Source of the DNA: Saprospiraceae bacterium UBA2329
GTDB lineage: Bacteria > Bacteroidota > Bacteroidia > Chitinophagales > Saprospiraceae
Direction of reading: 5' to 3'
Assembly: GCA_002344975.1 (NCBI GenBank)
Contig: DDUV01000062.1
Span: forward strand, 62,001 to 126,000
DNA length: 64,000 nucleotides
Position 1 is the stretch's first letter. Every line of letters starts with the position of its first letter. The translations under genes and the position numbers were made by a program. The notes under the pieces are model-generated. The model was not told where the DNA came from and made no database searches. It saw nothing but the letters and a program-made list of their open reading frames with translations. Below, piece by piece: positions 50,722-60,192 of the stretch.

Positions 50722-52074
50722 TCAAACCTGCCTCTTCCATTCCCAAAACAAGCGATCCACCTCCGGGTGCTGTTCCAATTGGCTCTCAATCCCCTCCAAT
50801 GCTGCAATGCGACCCAGCAACACGGCTTGCTCTTTGCCGGCACGCAGCGCCTCCCGATACGGCACATGACTGAACGACACCATAGAATACATGGGCATAA
50901 AATCCTGTGGGTAGCGTTCGGCCAACAGGGCCGCGATTCGTTTTTGAAGCAAGAACTCCGGATCGGCCACCAAATCTCGCATTTCTATGAAGTTTTGCAA
51001 CGCCAGATCGGCGATGGCATTGGCGTCGGGTACGCGCTGTTGCGCAAAAAGCGGAATCACTTCATCCCAGTTTTCTCCCATCACATCCAACATCCCGTCC
51101 AAAATGGTACAGTCTTCAAAGCCTGCGTTCATACCCTGCCCGAAAAACGGCACAATGGCATGTGCGGCGTCGCCCAGCAACAGTACCCGACCGCCCACAT
51201 TCCAGGGGCTGCATCGCACGGTGGCCAATGCAGAGGTAGGATTTTGAAGAAAATCATGGAGCAAATCAGGCATCAGCGGCACGGCATCAGCAAAGAATTG
51301 TTGAAAGAAAGCCGATACCTGAGCTTCCGTTTGCAGCTTTTCGAATGAATATTCCCCCTCGAAAGGCATGAAGAGCGTGCAGGTAAAACTGCCGTCTATG
51401 TTGGGCAGCGCAATGAGCATGAAATTGCCGCGGGGCCAGATATGCAGCGCGTGTTTTTCCATCAGGAAGCTGCCGCCGGGGCCGGGTGGAATGGTCAGTT
51501 CTTTGTACCCGTAGTCCAAATACGATTGCGAATAATTGAACCTCGGACGGTGCTGAATACTGCCGCGCAAGGCCGAAAACGCGCCGTCAGTACCAAAAAT
51601 AAGAGGCGCTTCGGCTTCTGTAATCTCGCCACTGAGCGCGTGTTCAAACCTGACTTTGCCCGATTCTACATCGGCATCCACACATTTTTGATGAAAATGA
51701 AACCGCACCTGCTCATGCTGATCGGCTATGCGCAACAGCTCCAGGTTCAGCCCGCCCCGCGAAACCGAGTAAATGGCCTCGCCCTCTTTGCCGTAAGGCT
51801 GAAACGTGAGTTCGCCCGCAGGGCTGTGCATCATGCGGCCCTGCATCGGAATGGCCACCTGGCGCAGTTCTTCCTGTATGCCTGCTTTTTCTACAGCGCG
51901 CCAGCCCCGATGGCTCATGGCTAAGTTGATGGACCTGCCGCCGCTGTAGCCTGCTGTTCGCATGTCGCCACGACGTTCAAATACGTCCACTTTGTAGCCG
52001 CGTTTGGCCAAAAATACTGCCCACAACGAACCTACCAATCCGCCGCCGACGATGAGCGCGTGTTTATTTTTCAT
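50722..52074 (-). CDS. kmo: kynurenine 3-monooxygenase
   Basis: 450 residues, FAD-dependent aromatic hydroxylase. N-terminal Rossmann motif LIVGGGLVGSLWAVFLAKRG, then AGYSGGRSINLAMSHRGW, a KMO signature, and the second FAD motif VLLLGDAAHAIVPFFGQGMN. A C-terminal segment follows as in KMO. It hydroxylates L-kynurenine to 3-hydroxykynurenine in tryptophan catabolism or de novo NAD synthesis. No other kynurenine genes are in the window. Cytoplasmic or peripheral membrane. Confidence 0.94.
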   Translation of the reverse strand: MKNKHALIVGGGLVGSLWAVFLAKRGYKVDVFERRGDMRTAGYSGGRSINLAMSHRGWRAVEKAGIQEELRQVAIPMQGRMMHSPAGELTFQPYGKEGEAIYSVSRGGLNLELLRIADQHEQVRFHFHQKCVDADVESGKVRFEHALSGEITEAEAPLIFGTDGAFSALRGSIQHRPRFNYSQSYLDYGYKELTIPPGPGGSFLMEKHALHIWPRGNFMLIALPNIDGSFTCTLFMPFEGEYSFEKLQTEAQVSAFFQQFFADAVPLMPDLLHDFLQNPTSALATVRCSPWNVGGRVLLLGDAAHAIVPFFGQGMNAGFEDCTILDGMLDVMGENWDEVIPLFAQQRVPDANAIADLALQNFIEMRDLVADPEFLLQKRIAALLAERYPQDFMPMYSMVSFSHVPYREALRAGKEQAVLLGRIAALEGIESQLEQHPEVDRLFWEWKRQV

Positions 52075-52096
52075 AATGAATCAGATGAATTTCATT

Positions 52097-52783
52097 TCAA
52101 AACATAATCCTCAACGCAATCAACTGCGACAAAAAGCCCACAAAAAAGCCGCCATACACCTCCGATGGAATGTGCGCTCGGAGCCACAGTCGTGCCGTGC
52201 CCGTCAATCCCGCAGCCAGCAATGCCGCCAGCAGCACTACCGTCATGTTGAAATGCAGCATCCCGAACCAGGCCGTTTGCAGACTGAATGTATCATAGCT
52301 GAACAAAAACATGGTAATGACCACCATCGCCACCATGCCGCCCATCCCTACTGCGTGCGCGCTGATTTTGGAAAAAATATTGATAAAAAATGCCAAAAAG
52401 ACCCCAATAACGGCGCCCAGCATGAAGATGGTAAATGCGGTGGGAATCTGCGGGTTGTCTTTTAAATTGCGAAACATCCACAAGTAAAATATGCCGGTGA
52501 TGATGTACGGCCCGATGCGCTCGCTTTTATCGGGCATCTCCAATGAACTGATGAAACCCACGCCCCGTAGCATACCCACACCCACCGCCGGCAACAGGAA
52601 GGTGGAAATGAATACGCGCAACAACAATAACTTACTGATGGGATCGGCCCAACTATTGACGCCAAAAAGATACGGATTCACCAGCAGCAACACGGCCAGC
52701 ATATAGGTGGGCATCAGCAGGGGATGAAACAGCACGGATACTGCCTGTGCCGGCAAACGGGATATGGAGAAACTTTGACTCAT
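52097..52783 (-). CDS. PAP2-like integral membrane protein
   Basis: 228 residues with about six membrane helices. ISAHAVGMGGMVAM and RLWLRAHIPSEVYGGFFVGF resemble PAP2 phosphatase motifs C2 and C3, but the Ser-Gly-His and the second Asp are altered, so catalysis is uncertain. It is 22 bp upstream of kmo on the same strand. Function unknown. Confidence 0.72.
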   Translation of the reverse strand: MSQSFSISRLPAQAVSVLFHPLLMPTYMLAVLLLVNPYLFGVNSWADPISKLLLLRVFISTFLLPAVGVGMLRGVGFISSLEMPDKSERIGPYIITGIFYLWMFRNLKDNPQIPTAFTIFMLGAVIGVFLAFFINIFSKISAHAVGMGGMVAMVVITMFLFSYDTFSLQTAWFGMLHFNMTVVLLAALLAAGLTGTARLWLRAHIPSEVYGGFFVGFLSQLIALRIMF

Positions 52784-52804
52784 ATTGCTGCAAAGATACC
52801 AATG

Positions 52805-53848
52805 TTATCGGATTTCGACGAGGTGGGCGCCGCGCTCCGTGATCTCGCCGATAGCGGTGAGCTGCAAGCCCTGCCCGGCGGCCTGATGCAGGAAGTCTTC
52901 AACGGCGGCGGCCTCCACGGCTACCAGCAGGCCTCCGCTGGTTTGAGGATCACAGAGGATATGGCGTTGGCGCTCGCTCAACGGACCTATTTTGTGGCCG
53001 TAGCTGTCCCAATTGCGCAGGGTGCCGCCGGGAATGCAGCCCTCGTCCAAGTAGTGGTGAATGATTTCGGGCTGTAACAGCGGAATCTTTTCCCAGTCCA
53101 ACAGCGCCGAGGCATTGCTGGCCTCACACATCTCGCTGAGGTGGCCCAGCAGCCCGAAGCCGGTCACGTCGGTCATGGCTTTGACGTAAGGCAGGCGGGC
53201 AAAAACGGCCCCGGCTTTGTTGAGTTGCACCATGCTGTCGCGGGCCATCGTGGCGTGTTCAGGCAGCAACTTGTCTTTCTTCTGAGCGGTGGTGAGGATG
53301 CCTACGCCCAATGGTTTGGTGAGAAACAGATGGCAGCCGGGCGTGGCGCCGCCGTTCTTTTTGAGATGCTCTACCGCTACCATCCCTGTGACTGCGAGGC
53401 CGAAAATCGGTTCGGGGCTGTCTATGCTGTGCCCGCCGGCCAAGGGAATACCCGCCTCGGCGCAGGCTTGGCGGCTGCCCTCTACCACGGCGTTGGCCAC
53501 ATCGGGCGGCAACAGGTTGATGGGCCAGCCTAGCACGGCAATGGCCATGACAGGCGTGCCTCCCATAGCATACACATCGCTGATGGCGTTGACGGAGGCA
53601 ATGCGGCCAAAATCGCGCGGGTCGTCCACAATGGGCATGAAGAAATCGGTGGTGCTTACCACCGCAGTTCCATTGCCAAGATCGAACACGGCGGCGTCGT
53701 CGCGCTCTTCGTTGCCCACGAGCAATTGCGGAAAGTGGAATTTTTCGCTCTGGTGGTGAAGAATCTGGTCCAAAACCTTGGGGGCAATTTTGCACCCGCA
53801 ACCCGCGCCATGACTATACTGCGTGAGTTTGTATTCTTTTATTTCCAT
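52805..53848 (-). CDS. selD: selenide, water dikinase
   Basis: 347 residues. N-terminal HGAGCGCKIAP carries the catalytic Cys (cysteine form, not selenocysteine) and Lys. The AIR-synthase-like core includes DDAAVFDLGNGTAVVSTTDF, SVNAISDVYAMGGTPVMAI and LAGGHSI. It makes selenophosphate from selenide and ATP. It overlaps the mnmH stop-side sequence by 10 bp and is translated after mnmH. No selA/selB or tRNA-Sec gene is in the window, suggesting that selenium here goes to tRNA 2-selenouridine. Confidence 0.95.
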   Translation of the reverse strand: MEIKEYKLTQYSHGAGCGCKIAPKVLDQILHHQSEKFHFPQLLVGNEERDDAAVFDLGNGTAVVSTTDFFMPIVDDPRDFGRIASVNAISDVYAMGGTPVMAIAVLGWPINLLPPDVANAVVEGSRQACAEAGIPLAGGHSIDSPEPIFGLAVTGMVAVEHLKKNGGATPGCHLFLTKPLGVGILTTAQKKDKLLPEHATMARDSMVQLNKAGAVFARLPYVKAMTDVTGFGLLGHLSEMCEASNASALLDWEKIPLLQPEIIHHYLDEGCIPGGTLRNWDSYGHKIGPLSERQRHILCDPQTSGGLLVAVEAAAVEDFLHQAAGQGLQLTAIGEITERGAHLVEIR

Positions 53849-54879
53849 AAAATCTCTTGTTGTAAAAATTCGATGAGTTGCCCCGCAATGGCAGCAGGAT
53901 TCAACTCTGGTGGTGAAATCTGAAAATGCCGGCCTTTGTTCATGGCATCCAATGAGTGGCGGTAGGTTTTGTCGTAATAAGCCAAGGCGACGGCAGCCGC
54001 GTCTTCATAGCGATCATCGGCCAAAGCCTCCAGCGCCAGCTTCACATTCAGCCCGCCGATGCGTTTGCCAATACGCTCAAAGGAGGCGGCCAACTGTTCC
54101 TGCGGGAACCCGGCATACACCTCCATCAAGTGGCGGATGCGCTGCTCGAACGGCAGTTCCACCTCAATCATGGGCGCAGCACAGATATGTTGCCACAACT
54201 CATTGGGAATCTGCACCTTGCCAATGGCCTTGCTCTCGCTTTCCACCCAAACGGGCCGCCCCGCGTCCAATGCGTCAAATGCCTCGAACAGGTCGTTGGA
54301 AAACTGCTCAAAGGTCGGTTGCGGCGCTTCTCCAATGGCTCCGAAAGCCGATCCTTTGTGGTGTGCCAGGGCTTCGAGATCGATAATTTGTTCGCCGGCC
54401 TGTTGCAATGCGTGCAAAATACGGGTCTTGCCGGAGCCGGTTTTGCCGCCCAGCACCACCATGCGAATAGGGCGCGAGGCCAATTGTTCCAAGGCATAAT
54501 GGCGCCAGGCTTTGTAGCCGCCCTGTAAAGTTACAACATCGAAACCGGCCGTTTCCAGCAGCCAGGCCATGCTGCCGCTGCGTTGTCCGCCCCGCCAGCA
54601 ATGTACGGCAATGCGGCGTTCGGGGGCCAATTGCATGGCGGTTTCTACATATTGCCTCATACGGGCGCCGGCAAATTCCAAACCTTTGAGGAATGCCTGT
54701 TCGGGACTGACTTGTTTGTAAAGTGTGCCTACCTCGGCGCGTTCGGCATCAGAAAACAGTGGCAGATTGAGCGCTCCGGGGATGTGGCCCTGCTCAAATT
54801 CGGACGGTGTACGCACATCCAGCAACGTGCGGGCAGCGCGCATTTCAAAGACTTGTCCGGGCAAAAAACGTTTGGGCAT
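53839..54879 (-). CDS. mnmH: tRNA 2-selenouridine synthase
   Basis: 346 residues: an N-terminal rhodanese domain (LLDVRTPSEFEQGHIPGALN, catalytic Cys in AVHCWRGGQRSGSMAWLL) and a C-terminal P-loop part (VVLGGKTGSGKTRILHAL). It exchanges sulfur for selenium at uridine 34 of certain tRNAs using selenophosphate, via a geranylated intermediate. The selD gene overlaps by 10 bp downstream, giving a two-gene operon. Cytoplasmic. Confidence 0.95.
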   Translation of the reverse strand: MPKRFLPGQVFEMRAARTLLDVRTPSEFEQGHIPGALNLPLFSDAERAEVGTLYKQVSPEQAFLKGLEFAGARMRQYVETAMQLAPERRIAVHCWRGGQRSGSMAWLLETAGFDVVTLQGGYKAWRHYALEQLASRPIRMVVLGGKTGSGKTRILHALQQAGEQIIDLEALAHHKGSAFGAIGEAPQPTFEQFSNDLFEAFDALDAGRPVWVESESKAIGKVQIPNELWQHICAAPMIEVELPFEQRIRHLMEVYAGFPQEQLAASFERIGKRIGGLNVKLALEALADDRYEDAAAVALAYYDKTYRHSLDAMNKGRHFQISPPELNPAAIAGQLIEFLQQEILWK

Positions 54880-54921
54880 AATACGGTACTCAACTTGCCG
54901 GCAAAAGTACCTTTTTTCAGA

Positions 54922-57366
54922 CTACTGGCGCAGGCGTTGCAGTTCTTCTTCGGCGCCTGCCTGCCTTTTGCGAGCCGTTTTGAGGTTTTTGTTTCCAAAA
55001 TCATTGGTCCAGGTCAGCATCAGGGTGCGTTCTGCAAAGCCGAAACCGGTTCTGACGTATAAGTTGACTTCCGGCTGCTCGGTGAGGCCGTACCAATTGG
55101 CCGTCTGAAAAATATCAAGTACATTGAGCCTGAGGCGGCCCCAATGCTTGCCCAGGTCTTTTTGGATACCGGCATTGAGCGAACCGGTCGCTTTCCAAAA
55201 GGCGATGCCGGCGTAGTGTGGGGCATCGTAATTGCCCGAAATCTCTATGCGGAATTTGCGCGGCAGGCTGAAGGATTGCGACCCCGAAAAAGTGAAGCCG
55301 GTGTTGCGCAATTGCAGCCCTCTGCCTTCGATGCTGAAATCGGTGGTTTGATAAAAAAATCCCAGATTGTACTGCATATCCCACCATTTTTCAGGGGTAA
55401 AATGCGCCGACATATCCAAGCCCAAACTTTTGAAATGGTCGAGGTTGCCGTAAGTGTTGTATTGCTCATTTTTTTCGGCATCCACCAATGAAATGGGGCG
55501 CAGCGCGTTGGACTCATTGCTGTACGAGACCCCCAATTGAAAGTGCAACATGGTATAAGAAACCTTCCAGGCGTCGGTGATGGAAGGCAGCAGAGCGGGA
55601 TTGCCGCGTTGGAAAGTGGTGGGGTCGTTGAACATAAGCCAGGGGGCAATCCAGGAGAAGCGCGGGCGGCTGATGCGGCGGCTATAGGAGGCGTTGATCT
55701 GGCGGGTATCGTCAAATTTTCGGCTCACAAACAGGCTGGGAAAACAACTGCCGAAACTGCGATCTACTACGAGGGCTTGGCCGGGGGCGCCCAGTTGGGT
55801 GGCCGTGTATTCATAGCGAAGCCCTGCTTTGATCTCTGTTTTGGGCACGGGTTGAAAGCTGAATGAGCTGTAGGCTCCGAAGATGTTTTCAGAAAAAACA
55901 GACTCCGAACTAAGCGCATCTACCTTGAGCCAATCGGGAAAAGCGGGGGTACGCTGCTCTACTAATGTTTCGTTGTCAAAGCGCATCTGCGACCACTTGG
56001 CGCCGGCCTCCCAGGTAAATCCTTTGCCCAATTTCCGTTCCCAGTCGGCTTTGTACACTACGGCACGAATGGGCGTTTGCAGCGCAATGCGCATCTCACT
56101 TTCATTTATCAGGGCTTGGTTGTTGTCGTAAGATCGGTTGAGGTATTGCCCCGGCCGGTTAACATTGTAATAAACATAGTCTGCATCCAAAGACAGCCGG
56201 TGCGTATCGCTGAATTGGTGTTGGAGGTTGATATTGCCTGTGTAAGAGCGATAGTTGTTGACTTCGGAAATATTGACGACCATATTTTCCGTCAAATTTC
56301 CATTGGTGGAAAACAGCACGTCGTTGACGGCATCCATGCGGCGGTCGCGGTCGAAAAAAGTGCCCAAAACGCCCAAGTTGGTTTTGGGGCTGAGTTGCCA
56401 GTCGGCGCCGAGGCGTATGTTCTGAACGAAGGTGCGCAAGCCGGGGCGGTGGCTTATCATATCGGTTTCTTCGGTTTTCCCGGCCACATTGACGCGGCGA
56501 TAATTGCTGAAACGCTGCGGATTGACATCAAAGCCGGCATCATACCGGCCATACGCGCTCACGTTGTTTTCCCTAAGATCGAGCAACAGCCCCATGCCTG
56601 CTTTTTCGCGTTTTCCAAATCCTCCGTTGATCGAATAGTTGCCGTTGATGCCTTTGTAGTCGCCTTTCACCTGCTCTTTGAGTATGATGTTGATCAGTCC
56701 GGCATTGCCCTCGGCCTCATAATTGGCCGGCGGGGTGTGAATGATCTCGATGCTTTCAATGCTGTTGGCACTGATGCTTTCCAGCATTTGCAGCAATGCG
56801 TCGTCGGGTACTCGGCTCAGTTTGCCGTTCACCATCACCATGACGCCCTCTTTGCCTGCCAGCGATATACGCTGCGTTTGCCGGTTGACGCGCACACCCG
56901 GCGAGCGTTGTAGTACATCCAGAGCCGTACCTCCGGAGTAAGTGACAGATTGCGCCACATTCACTACCAGGCGGTCTGTTTTTTGCTCCAGCAAGGGCCT
57001 GCGCCCTACCAATTCCACGGTGGTCAATTGAGTTGCCTGAGGTTGCAGTTTAAAAACAAAAGGACTTGGAGCCGGGCCATTCTGCATGATCGCAAATGGC
57101 GAGGAAACCTCATCGGCATATCCCAGCATAACAATTTTGAGAAAGTAGCGCCCCGGAGCGGGTGTATCAAACTCAAAATCGCCGGTTTCGGAGCTGATCT
57201 GTCCACTTATCAGATTGGAGTCGGCTGTATGAAGCAACAACACGTTGGCAAAAGCAATCGGTTGTTGTTGAGCATCAAGCACCCGGCCGCTGATTTGGGC
57301 ATAACCGCTTTGCAGAATCAGCAGCAACGCCGGCCAAATCCAGAATTGGGGAGTAAATAATTGCAT
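54922..57366 (-). CDS. outer-membrane beta-barrel receptor (TonB-receptor-like)
   Basis: 814 residues. Signal peptide (FWIWPALLLILQSGYAQ), carboxypeptidase-regulatory-like domain (ISGRVLDAQQQPIAFANVLL) at about 25-110, a plug-like domain (about 125-235; YSGGTALDVLQRSPGVRVN, IEIIHTPPANYEAEGNAGLI) and a large barrel of the 'outer membrane beta-barrel family' type (GNYSINGGFGKREKAGMGLL). No partner lipoprotein is adjacent, so the ligand is unknown. The C-terminal tail (RKRQAGAEEELQRLRQ) runs past the last strand, unlike typical barrels that end in Phe. Confidence 0.9.
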   Translation of the reverse strand: MQLFTPQFWIWPALLLILQSGYAQISGRVLDAQQQPIAFANVLLLHTADSNLISGQISSETGDFEFDTPAPGRYFLKIVMLGYADEVSSPFAIMQNGPAPSPFVFKLQPQATQLTTVELVGRRPLLEQKTDRLVVNVAQSVTYSGGTALDVLQRSPGVRVNRQTQRISLAGKEGVMVMVNGKLSRVPDDALLQMLESISANSIESIEIIHTPPANYEAEGNAGLINIILKEQVKGDYKGINGNYSINGGFGKREKAGMGLLLDLRENNVSAYGRYDAGFDVNPQRFSNYRRVNVAGKTEETDMISHRPGLRTFVQNIRLGADWQLSPKTNLGVLGTFFDRDRRMDAVNDVLFSTNGNLTENMVVNISEVNNYRSYTGNINLQHQFSDTHRLSLDADYVYYNVNRPGQYLNRSYDNNQALINESEMRIALQTPIRAVVYKADWERKLGKGFTWEAGAKWSQMRFDNETLVEQRTPAFPDWLKVDALSSESVFSENIFGAYSSFSFQPVPKTEIKAGLRYEYTATQLGAPGQALVVDRSFGSCFPSLFVSRKFDDTRQINASYSRRISRPRFSWIAPWLMFNDPTTFQRGNPALLPSITDAWKVSYTMLHFQLGVSYSNESNALRPISLVDAEKNEQYNTYGNLDHFKSLGLDMSAHFTPEKWWDMQYNLGFFYQTTDFSIEGRGLQLRNTGFTFSGSQSFSLPRKFRIEISGNYDAPHYAGIAFWKATGSLNAGIQKDLGKHWGRLRLNVLDIFQTANWYGLTEQPEVNLYVRTGFGFAERTLMLTWTNDFGNKNLKTARKRQAGAEEELQRLRQ

Positions 57367-57602
57367 GTAGTTTTTTATTCAATAGTGTGTAAAAGATAAC
57401 ATCAGTTCCACTCGCCGCTATGCGAAAAGCTGCCGGAGAGCTTTCAATATTCGTGGAATGTTACCAAAGTAAGGGAAGCTATTTTCTATATAATAAATAA
57501 GGGGAACAGCGTTTTGTCGCTTTCAGAAAGAAGGGAATTAAGAACTAAATTCAGATACAAACACCTGCTTTTCAAGTGTCTGTATCTGAGTTTTGACAAA
57601 AA

Positions 57603-58283
57603 TCAAAGCCATTTTTCGGCGTCGGCCTCCACATTTACCTGCACTTCGCGTTTTTTCTCTTTGCGAGGTACGGTGCCAAACACATAGTCCCACAGCGGAG
57701 AAGATACGCCAAACATCACCTCGTCTTCGCTGTAATGGTGAATGGCGTGGTTGACCCACAGTGCCTTGAATGAATTGGAAGGCATGCGAAAAATGTGTAC
57801 CGCATAATGCACCAGCAGGTACAGAGCGTAGCCCACCATAAAACCGGCGAGGAATGAAAAGCCGAAATCGCCCAAAATGAGCCGAAAAAAGCCCAGTAAT
57901 ACAGTGCCGACGACTACGCTCAAGGCCGGCGGCATGGCCAATCGCTGCTTGTCTTTCGGGTAGTCGTGGTGTACGCCGTGCATCGTCCACTGAAATTTCT
58001 TGCGGCCTTCCGTTGTAGGTGCGATGTGATAAACATACCTGTGTACGATATATTCGATCAGCGTAAAGAATAAAGTACCGCCGAAGAAAAGCACAACGAT
58101 CTGGCTGTTGGTAAGTACGGTAGCGGTTTTGGTCCACCAGATCAAGCCGATGGCATACAGGAAAAACATGGTAACAGGAATGGCAACATGCGTGCGGGTG
58201 AGGCTGTCTAAAAATTTATTATTGAATAGCCTCACCGAAACATTTTCATTCGATACAAATTGGTGTTGTTTGTTAGTTTTCAT
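57603..58283 (-). CDS. sterol desaturase / fatty acid hydroxylase family protein
   Basis: 226 residues, four membrane helices and the di-iron His clusters: EYIVHRYVYH, MHGVHHDYP, LLVHYAVHIF and VNHAIHHY. It should hydroxylate a lipid acyl chain, possibly the 2-hydroxy fatty acids of Bacteroidota sphingolipids (inference). A 236-bp spacer separates it from the receptor gene downstream; no gene is seen there. Confidence 0.9.
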   Translation of the reverse strand: MKTNKQHQFVSNENVSVRLFNNKFLDSLTRTHVAIPVTMFFLYAIGLIWWTKTATVLTNSQIVVLFFGGTLFFTLIEYIVHRYVYHIAPTTEGRKKFQWTMHGVHHDYPKDKQRLAMPPALSVVVGTVLLGFFRLILGDFGFSFLAGFMVGYALYLLVHYAVHIFRMPSNSFKALWVNHAIHHYSEDEVMFGVSSPLWDYVFGTVPRKEKKREVQVNVEADAEKWL

Positions 58284-58359
58284 TGGTGTAAAAAATTAGT
58301 GAGGGCGCAAAGTTACGAGCCATCTCGCTAATCTGCTTCCTATCAGGCGTTAATTTCGA

Positions 58360-59433
58360 CTAAATGCCTAATGTCTGACGCAGGTAGCGCTGGTATTTGA
58401 TGCGGTAGGTTTTGTAAACCCGTTTGATATTGTCGTATTGCGAAGTGGGGTGCGAAACGCCTATGAAGCCCTGTTGTTTCATCCACTCGTCGTTGTAAAC
58501 CTTGCCGAGGTAGCGGCTGCCGTGATCGGGGAAGAGTACGGCTACTACATCGGTGGGTTTCAACTGGTCTTTTATCTGGAACACCGCCTGCATGGCAGCC
58601 CCGCTGGAATATCCTACAAACAAGCCTTCCAGACGAGCCAATTGCCGGCAACGGTGCGCGCTGGCCCGGTCGGTCACTTTGATGAACTCATCCACCAGAT
58701 CGAAGGCCATATTGTCGGGTATGATGTTTTTCCCCAAACCTTCCACCTTGTACGGGCGGATTTCATCCCGGTCGTAAATACCTGTTTCCCAGTACTTTTT
58801 GAGCACCGATCCGTAGGCGTCCACCCCGATGATTTTAATGTTTGGATTTTTTTCTTTCAAAAAACGCGCAGTGCCGGAGAGGGTACCGCCGGTGCCTGCA
58901 CAACAAACGTAGTGCGTAATGCGCCCTTCGGATTGCTCCCAAAGTTCGGGGCCGGTAGTATGGTAGTGCGCGCCGGCATTGTCTAAGTTGAAGTTCTGCG
59001 CCAGATAAAAAGCGCCCGGCACATCGCGGGCTATTTGTTCGGCACGGGAGTAGTAAGAGCGGGGGTCTTCGGGAGCCACCTCTACCGGGCACACCACTAC
59101 CTCGGCGCCCATAGAACGGAGCAGCGAGATTTTTTCGGCAGAGGCTTTGCTGGTCACCGTGAGGATGCACTTGTAGCCCTTGATGCCGCAGGCCATCGCA
59201 ATGCTGTAGCCGGTGTTGCCCGATGTAGCTTCCACCACGGTGGCGCCGGGTTTGAGCTTGCCGGATTTTTCGGCCTGCTCTATCATGTAGCGGGCAATGC
59301 GGTCTTTGGCCGACTGGCCGGGATTAAAGGCTTCTACTTTGCCTAAAATGAGACCTGGAAGATCTTGGGCGATCTTGTTGAGTTTGATGAGCGGCGTGTT
59401 GCCGATAGTTGCTAAGACGTTTTCGTAGTACAT
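58360..59433 (-). CDS. cystathionine beta-synthase / cysteine synthase-like PLP enzyme
   Basis: 357 residues, fold-type II PLP enzyme. The PLP Lys is in GQSAKDRIARYMI, the Asn loop is VEATSGNTGYSIAMA, and the phosphate-binding stretch is CAGTGGTLSGTARFL. A CBS-like region follows (VEGLGKNIIPDNMAFDLV), then GYSSGAAMQAV. No C-terminal CBS regulatory pair is present, so the enzyme is a catalytic core only. It could condense serine and homocysteine or make cysteine from O-acetylserine; the CBS-like region favours the first. Monocistronic. Confidence 0.9.
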   Translation of the reverse strand: MYYENVLATIGNTPLIKLNKIAQDLPGLILGKVEAFNPGQSAKDRIARYMIEQAEKSGKLKPGATVVEATSGNTGYSIAMACGIKGYKCILTVTSKASAEKISLLRSMGAEVVVCPVEVAPEDPRSYYSRAEQIARDVPGAFYLAQNFNLDNAGAHYHTTGPELWEQSEGRITHYVCCAGTGGTLSGTARFLKEKNPNIKIIGVDAYGSVLKKYWETGIYDRDEIRPYKVEGLGKNIIPDNMAFDLVDEFIKVTDRASAHRCRQLARLEGLFVGYSSGAAMQAVFQIKDQLKPTDVVAVLFPDHGSRYLGKVYNDEWMKQQGFIGVSHPTSQYDNIKRVYKTYRIKYQRYLRQTLGI

Positions 59434-59607
59434 GTCGTTACCATTTTTGCTTTTGCGGCTTATTCACCAAAAGACCAATGGGCTTCAACGTTCAATGAGA
59501 TATGACGCACAAATAAAGACAGTGGCTATACCTTGCGCTGCCAGGTTTTGTGCATAGCCTTCGGCACAAGTTATTGATTAGCAGCGCCCGGTAGGACAAA
59601 AGCGGCT

Positions 59608-59636
59608 TCGCACCTTGCGGTGCGAGATATTTTTTC
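59608..59636. repeat. hairpin with T-run in long intergenic gap
   Basis: TCGCACC (59608-59614) / GGTGCGA (59619-59625) followed by a T-rich run. It lies in the 326-bp gap 59434-59759 between divergent genes, with no plus-strand gene upstream to terminate, so it may be a REP-like hairpin. The neighbourhood also has short palindromes such as GCCTTCGGC. No gene is visible in the gap. Confidence 0.45.
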
Positions 59637-59685
59637 TACGGCAAAGGTAGGTAAATTCTTTTTGCGTGTATATCGCCACCCTAAA

Positions 59686-59718
59686 TTGAACCAATTCTTC
59701 GGGCAGCGCGTATATTTG
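59686..59718 (+). promoter_or_regulatory. Bacteroidota-type promoter for the Nudix gene
   Basis: TTG at 59686-59688, a 22-nt spacer and TATATTTG at 59711-59718 match TTG-n17-23-TAnnTTTG. It is 41 nt before the ATG at 59760. Confidence 0.55.
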
Positions 59719-59759
59719 CCCGGCAGGCCGCCTGCCCTTACGCTGAAAACGACTTAGTC

Positions 59760-60182
59760 ATGGCTGTTGACAAGGTACTCATCAAAGTGCGCCTCATCCT
59801 TTACTACAAAGGACAAATACTGTTGTTGCGCCAAACCAAACCCAACGGAGGCAATTACACGCTGCCGGGCGGCACGGTAGAGAGCAATGAAACTGCCCCA
59901 CAGGCGCTCGTCAGGGAGGCGCATGAGGAGGCAGGCGTCGTTCTAAAAGAAAAAGACCTGCAATTGGTGCATGTGCTGGAAAAAGTAAAACACGGCGAGC
60001 GGCGCCTCACACTGTATTTTAAAACCTATCGCTGGGAAGGCCGCCTCATGGCCCGCGAGGTTCACAAATTCAAGGAGTGCGAGTGGTTTCATTTGGACGA
60101 ACTGCCCAAAAACCTCACCGAGTCTGTTCGGCATGTACTCGAAAACTACCGAAACGGGGTCATGTTTTCTGTTATCCGGTGA
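59760..60182 (+). CDS. Nudix hydrolase
   Basis: 140 residues with a complete Nudix box: GGTVESNETAPQALVREAHE followed by EAG. N-terminal KVRLILYYKGQILLLRQTK forms the first strand. It would hydrolyse a nucleoside diphosphate linked to another group; the exact substrate is not deducible. It ends 10 bp before the convergent GT39-like gene. Confidence 0.92.
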   Translation: MAVDKVLIKVRLILYYKGQILLLRQTKPNGGNYTLPGGTVESNETAPQALVREAHEEAGVVLKEKDLQLVHVLEKVKHGERRLTLYFKTYRWEGRLMAREVHKFKECEWFHLDELPKNLTESVRHVLENYRNGVMFSVIR

Positions 60183-60192
60183 GGGTTATCAC

